Both the position numbers and the translations under genes were made by a program. Source: Mycobacterium colombiense (GTDB lineage: Bacteria; Actinomycetota; Actinomycetes; Mycobacteriales; Mycobacteriaceae). Taken from it: a DNA stretch of 64,000 nt. Location: contig NZ_LZKI01000056.1 of the NCBI RefSeq assembly GCF_001672755.1, positions 1-64,000 on the forward strand, in the 5' to 3' direction. The notes under the pieces were generated by a model. That model had not been told where the DNA came from, searched no databases, and saw nothing but the letters and a program-made list of their open reading frames with translations. Positions 43,116 to 50,314 of the stretch are shown here, in pieces. Position 1 is the stretch's first letter. Each line of letters begins with the position of its first letter.

Positions 43116-44044
43116 GCCGGCGCCCCCAACACATCGGCCCGCAACGCCACCGACAGCACGCCGTCGCGGGTCAGCAGTGGCATCGGATCCAGGTGGGCGG
43201 CTGAGCCCTCGGTCGCGGCGGCACCCGCGCCGACGACGTCGAAATCCGTGCGGCAGCCCGCACAGCGCAGCATTCGACCGTGCAGGTGCGAACCCGCCAG
43301 CGAGTCGTCACACACCGGGCAGTGATCGCGGTAGGCGAAGGTCTTTTCGCCGACCCGGCAGGCCAGCATCCTCACCCCGTCGATCACGAATCCCGCGACC
43401 TCGCCCGGTGTCAACTCGGCCAGCTCGGGCGCCGGGTGCCAGGCGGTCGGACCCTGGCCGTTCGAATGCAGGCGCGCCAGCAGCGATTCCGCCGGAATGA
43501 CGCTCGCCGGTGCGGTCGTCGCCTCGGCCGTCACCACCTCGATCGAGGAGATCTCCGGTGCGGCCGCGCGGACCGCGTCCTGCACGGCCAGTTCCAGCGT
43601 CACCGCGGACGACGGGCAGCTCTTGCAGCTGCCGGTGAAGGCCAGCCGGGCGGTGAATTCTTGCGGGTGCCCGCCCGGCACCACCTCGAGCAGGTCGACG
43701 TCTCCGCCGTGCGAACCCAGGTAGGGCCGTACCCGGTCCAGGGCGTCGGAGACCCTGCGGTGCACGTCGTGCGGATGCAGGCCGTGTACCAGGAGCAGGC
43801 TGGCCACCAGGTCGTCGGTGGCCAGCCGCTCGACCAGCCCCCCGTCCGGTTCGGGATCGCCGGCCATCCGCATGATCCGCTCCAGCCCGGCGCCGTAGAG
43901 CCCGACTACCTCGCGAACCAGTTGCTGCGCACGGTCATACGCGGCGGTCCCACTTGCTGCGCAGGAATCCAGCAGTGTCTGGATCCGATCGCCCGCCTCA
44001 CGCCACTGCGCGTCGTTCGCGGACTTCCCCGGGCGATCCGCCAT
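43112..44044 (-). CDS. NifU-domain protein with C-terminal four-Cys Rieske-like domain
   Basis: 310-aa protein of the Hhy operon. Residues ~95-175 are a NifU C-terminal Fe-S scaffold (RPYLGSHGGDVDLLEV; Cys140-x2-Cys143 in TGSCKSCPSSAVTL). Residues ~215-275 look like a Rieske fold (ACRVGEKTFAYRDHCPVC ... MLRCAGCRTDFDVVGAG), but the two His ligands are replaced: C242-x2-C245 and C261-x2-C264. It may be the electron acceptor or cluster-delivery partner of the hydrogenase. ATG 44044 with TGGAGGAC. Longer frame to 44854 is a shadow. Confidence 0.87.
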   Translation of the reverse strand: MADRPGKSANDAQWREAGDRIQTLLDSCAASGTAAYDRAQQLVREVVGLYGAGLERIMRMAGDPEPDGGLVERLATDDLVASLLLVHGLHPHDVHRRVSDALDRVRPYLGSHGGDVDLLEVVPGGHPQEFTARLAFTGSCKSCPSSAVTLELAVQDAVRAAAPEISSIEVVTAEATTAPASVIPAESLLARLHSNGQGPTAWHPAPELAELTPGEVAGFVIDGVRMLACRVGEKTFAYRDHCPVCDDSLAGSHLHGRMLRCAGCRTDFDVVGAGAAATEGSAAHLDPMPLLTRDGVLSVALRADVLGAPA

Positions 44045-44059
44045 GTGTCCTCCAATATT

Positions 44060-44104
44060 GTGACGACCCGCCGCGCCCGGCTTCGCCGCGCTTGCGATCG
44101 TCAC
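44060..44104. repeat. 45-bp GC-rich inverted repeat, copy 2 (hhyL 3' end)
   Basis: Begins GTGACGACCCGCCGCGCCCG and ends GCGATCGTCAC. Compared with copy 1, the two terminal G/C positions have changed together (GTGGCGA to GTGACGA; TCGCCAC to TCGTCAC), so pairing is preserved. Its end includes the hhyL stop codon (44101-44103). Confidence 0.85.
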
Positions 44105-45903
44105 TCCCCGGCGGGTGACTGGGTCGGCGTGTGCAGTCTGTCCAGGGATTTGCCCTTCCCCAGGTACATGTGCACGCCACACGGCAGGCACGGGTCGAAG
44201 CTGCGCACGGTGCGCATGACGTCGATGCCCTTGAAGTTGTCCCGGCCGTTCTCCTCGAAGATCGGCTGGCCCTGCACCGCGTCCTCGTACGGACCCGGTG
44301 TGCCGAAGCTGTCGCGCGGGTTGGCATTCCACGGCGTCGGCGGGTACGGGTGATAGTTCGCGATCTTGCCGTCCCGGATCACCATGTGGTGGCTGAGCAC
44401 ACCACGCACCGCCTCGGTGAAGCCGCATCCGATGGCCTCGTCGGGCACGTCGAACTTCTCCCACGTCTTGGTGCGCCCGGCGCGAATCTCCTCGAGCGCC
44501 TTCTCGGCGAAGTGCAGAGCGCACGCCGCCGCGTAGGCCTGGAAGTAGGTGCGCGCCCGGTCGCGTTCGATCGTGTTGCTGCCGTATGTGGGAATCTTCC
44601 ACTCCAACTCGACGGGTCCCTTCAGCGCCGTCTTGGGCAGGTTGATCTTCACGCTCGAACCGGTCGCCTTGACGTAACCGATGTCGACCAGGCCGGCCAG
44701 CGCCGTCGACCACAACCGGGCCAGCGGGCCGCCGCCGGTGTCCAGCGCCAGGTGGTCCTTGCCGTCGAACCAACGCGGTGACATCACCCAGCTGTACTTG
44801 CCGCCCGCCTCCATGTCGCGCTTCTGCGGGTGCGGGTTGGTGTGCTGGTTCCACGGGTGGCGCCGGTCCACCGCGTTGCCCAGCGGATCGGTCTTGACGA
44901 ACATCTCCTGGTCGGTCCAGTCGTCGTAATACGAACTGCCCAAAAGGATCCGGATGCCGAGGTTGATGTCCACCAGCGAGTGGGTGACCAGCTTGCCGTC
45001 GACCACCACGCCCGGGGTGACGAACATCGCGTTACCCCAGCGCTCCATGTCCTTGTATTCGAAGTTGCACACCTCGGGATCCTGGAAGGAGCCCCAGCAG
45101 CCCAGCAGGGTGCGGCGCAACCCGACGTTCTCGTAACCGGGCAGCGCGGTGTAGAAGAAGTCGAACAGGTCGTCGTGCATCGGCACGACCTTCTTCATGA
45201 ACTCGACGTAGCGCATCAACCGCGTCATGTAGTCGGTCATCAGCTGGATGGTCGCCACGGTGCCCACGCCGCCGGGGTACAGCGTCGAGGGGTGCACGTG
45301 ACGTCCCTCCATGAGGCAGAACATCTCTCGGGTCCACCGGCTGACCACGAGCGCCTCGCGGTAGAACTCACCGCTGAACGGGTTGAGCGAGCGCATGATG
45401 TCCGCGACCGTCTTGTACCCGTGGGCGTCCGCGTGCGGGGCGGGCGTCTTCTCGGCCAGCGCGAGGACACTCGGGTTGGTCTCGGAGACCATCTTCTCGC
45501 AGAAATCCACGCCGACCAGGTTCTCCTGGAAGATGTTGTGGTCGAACATGTATTCCGCGGCCTCGCCGAGGTTGACGATCCACTCGCCCAGGTGTGGCGG
45601 CTTGACGCCATAGGCCATGTTCTGCGTGTAGCACGAACAGGTGGCGTGGTTGTCGCCGCAGATTCCGCAGATGCGGCTGGTGATGAAGTGGGCGTCGCGT
45701 GGGTCCTTGCCCTTCATGAAGATCGAGTAGCCGCGGAAGATCGACGAGGTGCTGTGGCACTCGACGACCTCTCGGTTCTCGAAGTCGATCTTGGTGTAGA
45801 TGCCCAGGCTGCCCACGATTCTGGTGATGGGATCCCAGGCCATGTCGACCAGCTGGCCGGGCTCCCGCTTCGCATGGGTGGGTTCAGGAATGATGGTTGT
45901 CAT
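44101..45903 (-). CDS. hhyL: [NiFe]-hydrogenase large subunit, group 1h-like
   Basis: Catalytic subunit (600 aa) that oxidises H2, probably at atmospheric levels. L1 motif SRICGICGDNHATCSCY (Cys79, Cys82) and L2 motif DPCLPCGVH (Cys572, Cys575, His578) hold Ni and Fe. The 22-residue tail after His578 (MYLGKGKSLDRLHTPTQSPA...) is removed by the maturation protease. These L1/L2 variants match the actinobacterial high-affinity group 1h (Hhy). No transmembrane part. ATG 45903 with GGGAAGAAG upstream. The stop codon overlaps an inverted repeat. Confidence 0.95.
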   Translation of the reverse strand: MTTIIPEPTHAKREPGQLVDMAWDPITRIVGSLGIYTKIDFENREVVECHSTSSIFRGYSIFMKGKDPRDAHFITSRICGICGDNHATCSCYTQNMAYGVKPPHLGEWIVNLGEAAEYMFDHNIFQENLVGVDFCEKMVSETNPSVLALAEKTPAPHADAHGYKTVADIMRSLNPFSGEFYREALVVSRWTREMFCLMEGRHVHPSTLYPGGVGTVATIQLMTDYMTRLMRYVEFMKKVVPMHDDLFDFFYTALPGYENVGLRRTLLGCWGSFQDPEVCNFEYKDMERWGNAMFVTPGVVVDGKLVTHSLVDINLGIRILLGSSYYDDWTDQEMFVKTDPLGNAVDRRHPWNQHTNPHPQKRDMEAGGKYSWVMSPRWFDGKDHLALDTGGGPLARLWSTALAGLVDIGYVKATGSSVKINLPKTALKGPVELEWKIPTYGSNTIERDRARTYFQAYAAACALHFAEKALEEIRAGRTKTWEKFDVPDEAIGCGFTEAVRGVLSHHMVIRDGKIANYHPYPPTPWNANPRDSFGTPGPYEDAVQGQPIFEENGRDNFKGIDVMRTVRSFDPCLPCGVHMYLGKGKSLDRLHTPTQSPAGE

Positions 45904-46007
45904 CGCGCTACTTCTTCCCGCTTTGGCTGCTGTCAGCGTTGGCTGATGCGGCGACGGCTCTTCGTCTATGACTGTGCGAGGGGAGCGCGCCGACCGGGTA
46001 GGTGGGC

Positions 46008-47063
46008 CTACCAGGTGCGGCGCGCTCCAGTGGTGAGTTGGTCGCCGTTGTGGCGCCACCGCGGCTCTTTGTCGACGGTGCGTTCCGTGATACCCCTCAG
46101 GCTGCGAATCACGGCTCCGTACAAGCCCGACGCGGTGCTCGAGATCTTGCCGCCCGGCGGCTCGTCCATGAACGGCATGAACTTGTCCGGGAACCCCGGC
46201 ATCGTGCAGCCGATGCAGATCCCACCGACGTTCGGGCAACCCCCGACGCCGTTGATCCACCCGCGCTTGGGCACGTTGCATTTGACGACGGGCCCCCAGC
46301 AGCCAAGCTTCACAATGCATTTCGGCGACCCGTACTCGGTGGCGAAGTCACCCTGCTCGTAGTAGCCGGCCCGGTCGCAACCCTCGTGCACGGTCTTGCC
46401 GAACAGCCACTGCGGGCGCAGCGCGTCGTCGAGCGGGATCATCGGTGCCTGGCCGGTCGCCATGTAGAGCAGGTAGGTCAGCGTCTCCGAAAGGTTGTCC
46501 GGCTGTATCGGGCAGCCGGGCACGCACACGATCGGGATGCCCGCCTTGCTCTTCCAGTCCCAGCCGAGGTAGTCCGGCACGCCCATCGCCCCCGTCGGGT
46601 TACCGGCCATCGCGTGGATTCCCCCGTAGGTGGCGCAGGTCCCGACCGCCACGACGGCGGTGGCCTTGGGCGCCAACCGATCGAGCCACTCGCTGGTGGT
46701 CATCGGCTGCCCGGTGGCGGGGTCGTTGCCGAAGCCGCACCAGTAGCCCTCGTCCTTGATCTTCTCGTTCGGAATCGATCCCTCGACCACGAGCACGAAC
46801 GGTTCCAACTCGCCGCGGTCGGCTTTGAAGAACCACTCCAAAAAGTCGTCCGCCCCTCCGTTCGGGCCGCATTCGAAGTCGATCAGGGGCCAGTGCACGG
46901 CGACCTGGGGGAGTCCGGGCAGGGCTCCCAGGGCGATCTCCTCGACGCTGGGCTGGGTGGCAGCAGTCAACGCCACCGAATCACCGTCACAACTGAGGCC
47001 CGCGTTAATCCATAGAACATGGATCAATGTTTGTTCTGCCTTGACTGCTGCTTCTGTTGGCAT
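46008..47063 (-). CDS. hhyS: [NiFe]-hydrogenase small subunit, group 1h-like
   Basis: Electron-transfer subunit (351 aa) with three Fe-S clusters. Proximal site: WINAGLSCDGDSVALT; the usual second Cys is replaced by Asp (C25-D-G-D28), as in the structurally known actinobacterial-type hydrogenase with 3Cys/1Asp ligation. Further ligands: VGTCATYGG, VPGCPIQPDNL, HEGCDRAGYYEQGDF, SPKCIVKLGCWGPVVKCN and CPNVGGICIGCTMPGFPDKF. No Tat signal peptide, in contrast to uptake groups 1a-1d, so cytosolic. Start ATG 47063; promoter at 47145-47173. Gap of 104 nt to hhyL. Confidence 0.95.
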   Translation of the reverse strand: MPTEAAVKAEQTLIHVLWINAGLSCDGDSVALTAATQPSVEEIALGALPGLPQVAVHWPLIDFECGPNGGADDFLEWFFKADRGELEPFVLVVEGSIPNEKIKDEGYWCGFGNDPATGQPMTTSEWLDRLAPKATAVVAVGTCATYGGIHAMAGNPTGAMGVPDYLGWDWKSKAGIPIVCVPGCPIQPDNLSETLTYLLYMATGQAPMIPLDDALRPQWLFGKTVHEGCDRAGYYEQGDFATEYGSPKCIVKLGCWGPVVKCNVPKRGWINGVGGCPNVGGICIGCTMPGFPDKFMPFMDEPPGGKISSTASGLYGAVIRSLRGITERTVDKEPRWRHNGDQLTTGARRTW

Positions 47064-47144
47064 GCTGCAGCTTTCCGGAGCCGGGCTGGGGCTCCTGCGC
47101 CGCCGGAGTCGACCGTCGGCCCACTTGCGCAGCGCTATTTTTTG

Positions 47145-47173
47145 GGTCTACTCCCGCTAACGAGCGTTGTCAA
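47145..47173 (-). promoter_or_regulatory. Candidate hydrogenase structural promoter
   Basis: On the minus strand TTGACA (47173-47168), a 17-nt spacer and TAGACC (47150-47145), about 80 nt before the hhyS ATG and after hypB. Spacing is ideal for SigA. It would give hhySL a promoter separate from nicT-hypAB. Confidence 0.6.
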
Positions 47174-47320
47174 CGGTCCGGCATCACTTGCTGGTACGCA
47201 CGTGTTGCATAGTACCGAAAAGCTATGGCGCACTTAGGTGATTCGTCGAGTCCGGCTAACCATCGCGGCGGCATCGTCCTGCGAATGTTTCGCAGGAGCG
47301 TGGCCGCCATCGGGCACGAT
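47174..47320. other. Gap between hypB and the hhyS promoter
   Basis: Together with 47064-47144 this is a 257-nt gene-free stretch. It is AT-richer than its surroundings, and apart from the promoter at 47145-47173 I see no ORF or strong hairpin. Confidence 0.4.
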
Positions 47321-48100
47321 TCAGGCTTCATCCGCGACGAAGCGACGCAGCCAGCCGAACCACGCGGCCATACCGTCGCCGGTGCGCGCGCTGACCGGCA
47401 AAATCGTCGCTGCCGCATTGACTTTGCGGACGTGCGCGATGTACCTGTCGACGTCCACGTCGAGGTGCGGCACCAGGTCGATCTTGTTGAGCAGCACCAC
47501 ATCGACCGACCGGAACATCACCGGATACTTCAGCGGCTTGTCCTCGCCCTCGGTCACCGAATACACCATGGCCTTGGCGTGCTCGCCGACGTCGAACTCG
47601 GCCGGGCAGACCAGATTTCCGACGTTCTCGATGATCACCAGGTCCAGCGCGCTGAGGTCGAGCCCGGGCAGTGCGCGGTTGATCATGGGGGCGTCGAGGT
47701 GGCATTCGCCGCCAAATCCGTTGCTGGTATTGAGCAGCGACACCTGGGCGCCGCGGCCGCTGAGCTTGGCCGCGTCCAGGTCGGTGGCGATATCGCCCTC
47801 GATCACCCCGATGCCCAGCTCGCCGGCGAGTTCGGCGAGCGTTGCCTGCAGGACGGTGGTCTTGCCCGACCCCGGCGAGCTCATCAGGTTGAGGGTGCGC
47901 ACCCCGTTGGTCTCGAAGGCCGCCCGGTTGGCGTCGGCAAGCAGGTCGTTCTCGGCGAAGATCGCCTCCAGCACGTCGATGCGCTGGCTGCCGGTCCGAT
48001 AGCGGCTGTGATCGCCGTGATCGTGATCGTGATCGTGCGGAAGGTGATCGTGGGAGTGGGTGTGCACGGTTCCGTCATCGTGCCGATGAAATCTACCCAT
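47321..48100 (-). CDS. hypB: Hydrogenase nickel-incorporation GTPase HypB
   Basis: Ni-chaperone GTPase (259 aa). The His/Asp-rich N-terminus (HTHSHDHLPHDHDHDHGDHS) can store nickel. G1: MSSPGSGKTTVL; G3-like VIEGDIATD; metal-site region NGFGGECHLDAPMI; ENVGNLVCPAEFDVG; G4 LLNKIDLVPH. ATG 48100 has AAAGG 8 nt upstream; TTG 48106 is an alternative. It follows hypA by 12 nt. Works with HypA to insert Ni into HhyL. Confidence 0.96.
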   Translation of the reverse strand: MGRFHRHDDGTVHTHSHDHLPHDHDHDHGDHSRYRTGSQRIDVLEAIFAENDLLADANRAAFETNGVRTLNLMSSPGSGKTTVLQATLAELAGELGIGVIEGDIATDLDAAKLSGRGAQVSLLNTSNGFGGECHLDAPMINRALPGLDLSALDLVIIENVGNLVCPAEFDVGEHAKAMVYSVTEGEDKPLKYPVMFRSVDVVLLNKIDLVPHLDVDVDRYIAHVRKVNAAATILPVSARTGDGMAAWFGWLRRFVADEA

Positions 48101-48112
48101 CGCCAACGCCTT

Positions 48113-48448
48113 TCATGAGACATCCAATGACGTCACCAGGAATTCGTTGCCGCGCAGCACCTCGACGTCGGAGCTGTCGCACCGGGGACACCAGATCGAC
48201 CACGGCGAGGTGATCTCGGACTGCCCGCCGCACGCACGGCACCGGACCTCGGCGTCGACGCATTCGAGTTCCAGCTCGGCATCCGGCATGTCCTCCGCAT
48301 CGCGGACCAGTGTCCAGCAGAAGGACAGCGATTCGGGCACCACCTGACGAAGCGCGCCCACCCGCACCCGCACCACGTCGACGTGCCGGCCGTCGGCGTG
48401 ATCCTTGACCACACCGGCGATCGCTTCGCACAGCGACAGCTCGTGCAC
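48113..48448 (-). CDS. hypA: Hydrogenase nickel-incorporation protein HypA
   Basis: 111-aa Ni metallochaperone. N-terminal Ni site MHELSLCEAI (His2, Glu3), and a Zn ribbon of two CxxC pairs, CRACGGQSEI and IWCPRCDSSDVEVLRGNEF. Start GTG 48448. It lies 102 nt after the nicT stop on the same strand, so nicT-hypA-hypB may be one unit for nickel uptake and delivery. Confidence 0.95.
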   Translation of the reverse strand: MHELSLCEAIAGVVKDHADGRHVDVVRVRVGALRQVVPESLSFCWTLVRDAEDMPDAELELECVDAEVRCRACGGQSEITSPWSIWCPRCDSSDVEVLRGNEFLVTSLDVS

Positions 48449-48550
48449 CGCCGATCACCGCCGATCCGCGAGCTGGGCGCAGGCCGAAAAGCCCATGAGC
48501 ACTGTTCTACACCCGAACGGCCGTTTGCGGTCAGTCCCGTGCCGCTTGGC

Positions 48551-49663
48551 TCAGGAGGTCCACTTCTCTTCGATGCGCCCGTAGCGCCAGACGAGCAGGG
48601 CCACAGCCCACGTGACCACGAACATGCCGACGACGACATAGCCGATCGTGTTCAGGTCCAGCCCGCCGATCCAGGTCCAGAACGCGCCGCGCCAACCGAA
48701 CTGGTCGGCGAACAGGACGAGGAGTTCGATGCTGCCGATCAGGAGCGCGACCGCCACCGACAGGGCGGTGATGGTGAGGTTGTAGTAGATCTTGCGCACC
48801 GGGTTGGAGAAGGCCCAGCCGTAGGCGAAATTCATGAACGAGCCGTCGATCGTGTCCAGCAGGCACATCCCGGCGGTGAACAGCACCGGCAGGCACATGA
48901 TGGCGTACCAGGGCAGGCCGGCGGCGGCGCTCGAGCCGGCCAGCACCAGCAGCGCGATCTCGGTGGCGGTGTCGAAGCCGAGCCCGAACAACAAACCGAC
49001 GGGATAGCAGTGCCAGGACTTGGTGATCGATCTGGTGACGCGGCCGAGCAACCGGTTCATCAGTCCGCGGCTGTCCAGGTGCCGCTCCAATTCGGCCGCG
49101 TCGGCGTCGGGATCGTATTCCCCGCGGCGCAGCCGGGCGAACACGCGCAGGATGCCGACCAGGACCATGACGTTGAGAAGCGCGATCGCGTACAGGAAGA
49201 CGCCCGAGACGCTGGTGCCGATCAGTCCGGTGTAGTGGTGCAGCGTCGAGGAGTCGTCGCTGACCGGTCCCACCACCGCCCTCACCCCGCACGCCAGCAG
49301 CACCGCCAGCCCGAAGACCACGGTGGAGTGGCCCAGCGAGAAGAAGAAGCCGACGGCCAGCGGGCGCTGGCCGTCGTTCATCAGCTTGCGGGTGGTGTTG
49401 TCGATGGCGGCGATGTGGTCGGCGTCGAAGGCGTGACGCATGCCCAGGGTGTAGGCCGTCAATCCGACACCGACACCAAAAGCTCTGCCCCCCAAGGTGT
49501 ATTGGGCAGGGGCAACGAAGACGACCATGGTGAACCAGCCGAGCAGGTGCAGCGCGACGATCACCGCCAGCATCGATCCCAGTCGCCACCACTCCGCCGG
49601 CGACAGCGCGCCGAGAAACCTCGTCGTCCGTGACGGCCGCCAGTCGATCTCGGTGCTGGCCAC
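48551..49663 (-). CDS. nicT: Nickel/cobalt permease NicT (NiCoT family)
   Basis: Secondary Ni2+/Co2+ transporter (370 aa, about 8 helices). The family signature in helix II is RHAFDADHIAAIDNTTRKLM; others are FFFSLGHSTVVFGLAVLL, LLFGLGFDTATEIALLVL and LLDTIDGSFMNFAYGWAF. Counterpart of Rv2856. GTG 49663 with GGAAGGACC before it; the longer frame to 49945 is rejected. It heads the nickel/hydrogenase block and probably feeds it; cobalt for B12 synthesis is also possible. A Nur-box-like site covers its -35 region. Confidence 0.95.
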   Translation of the reverse strand: MASTEIDWRPSRTTRFLGALSPAEWWRLGSMLAVIVALHLLGWFTMVVFVAPAQYTLGGRAFGVGVGLTAYTLGMRHAFDADHIAAIDNTTRKLMNDGQRPLAVGFFFSLGHSTVVFGLAVLLACGVRAVVGPVSDDSSTLHHYTGLIGTSVSGVFLYAIALLNVMVLVGILRVFARLRRGEYDPDADAAELERHLDSRGLMNRLLGRVTRSITKSWHCYPVGLLFGLGFDTATEIALLVLAGSSAAAGLPWYAIMCLPVLFTAGMCLLDTIDGSFMNFAYGWAFSNPVRKIYYNLTITALSVAVALLIGSIELLVLFADQFGWRGAFWTWIGGLDLNTIGYVVVGMFVVTWAVALLVWRYGRIEEKWTS

Positions 49664-49714
49664 TGGGGTCCTTCCGGCGCGTCCTTGCGGTATCGGCTGA
49701 GAACAACCGGCACG

Positions 49715-49744
49715 ACTGTAAGTACCGCGGCTTGCCAGATGCAA
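49715..49744 (-). promoter_or_regulatory. Candidate nicT promoter
   Basis: Minus strand TTGCAT (49744-49739), 18-nt spacer, TACAGT (49720-49715), about 50 nt before the GTG start. The -35 overlaps the Nur-box-like palindrome. Confidence 0.5.
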
Positions 49745-49755
49745 GTGAGTCGCAG
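49739..49755. promoter_or_regulatory. Nur-box-like operator (ATGCAA-N5-TCGCAG)
   Basis: TGCAA-GTGAG-TCGCA follows the Streptomyces nickel-regulator box TTGCAA-N5-TTGCAA in spacing and in the invariant TGC/GCA cores. It lies between nicT and the divergent Fur-family gene, over the predicted nicT -35. A shorter overlapping inverted repeat CTTGC-CAGAT-GCAAG occurs at 49731-49745. Confidence 0.55.
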
Positions 49756-49820
49756 GAATTGAGGTGTCTTGATCGCGCCGAAGACTGGCGATCCCGCCGC
49801 TGCGGCGCGACACTGAACCG

Positions 49821-50312
49821 GTGGCGCCCAAGCCGTCGGTACTGGATGCGTCGGTCACCGAGAGGATCGGCGATTTTCTGCGCGCCCGGGGGCTGCGGCG
49901 GATGGCCTCGCGCATCCAGGTGCTGGCGGTACTCGAGCCCGTCAACGGTCACCTGCCGGTCGCCGAGATCGACAAGCGGCTGCGGGAGTGCCTGCCGCCC
50001 GGCGCCCACGCGCCCGACGTGGCCACCGTCTATCGCACGGTGACGACGCTGGTCGATCAGGGGGTGCTGCACGCGTTGACGCTTGACGGCGGCGTGACGA
50101 CCTACGGTCTGGCCACCGCGCCGCACCATCACGCCGTGTGTACGAACTGCGCCACCATCATCGAGGTGCCCGCCCGGCAGCTGAGTTCGGCGCTCGAACA
50201 CGCGATGGCGGGTAGCTCGTTCGCGCTGTCGGAGGCGGCCGGGCTGACGCTGCACGGCCTGTGCCCGCAGTGCCAGGAGGGCAGGTCCGCGGAGCGGCCG
50301 CGCCGGCGCTGA
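49821..50312 (+). CDS. Fur-family regulator, probable nickel sensor (Nur-like)
   Basis: 163-aa Fur-superfamily repressor. DNA-binding domain: RRMASRIQVLAVLEPVNGHL ... PDVATVYRTVTTLVDQGVL. Metal-sensing motif APHHHAVCTNC, and the C-terminal CPQC that completes a Zn-Cys4 site. It is divergent from nicT and next to the hydrogenase genes, so nickel control is the likely task; FurA or Zur roles are less likely from context. The exact start is GTG 49821 or nearby. Its stop is 3 nt from the convergent mtr stop. I recall no Fur gene here in M. tuberculosis. Confidence 0.85.
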   Translation: MAPKPSVLDASVTERIGDFLRARGLRRMASRIQVLAVLEPVNGHLPVAEIDKRLRECLPPGAHAPDVATVYRTVTTLVDQGVLHALTLDGGVTTYGLATAPHHHAVCTNCATIIEVPARQLSSALEHAMAGSSFALSEAAGLTLHGLCPQCQEGRSAERPRRR

Positions 50313-50314
50313 GG

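Noticed and set aside
44830..46362. 510-aa plus-strand frame opposite the hydrogenase subunits
   Set aside because: Antisense of HhyL and HhyS, with no recognisable domain of its own.
46008..47063. Group 2a (Huc-type) assignment of the hydrogenase
   Set aside because: The SCDGDS proximal motif, the L1/L2 forms and the accessory set (NifU protein, DUF5947, DUF6084) fit group 1h better. Final classification needs phylogeny.
49664..49820. Cobalamin or NiCo riboswitch upstream of nicT
   Set aside because: The 157-nt gap lacks a B12-box-like sequence and the repeated G-rich bulges of NiCo riboswitches. A protein operator explains the visible symmetry better.
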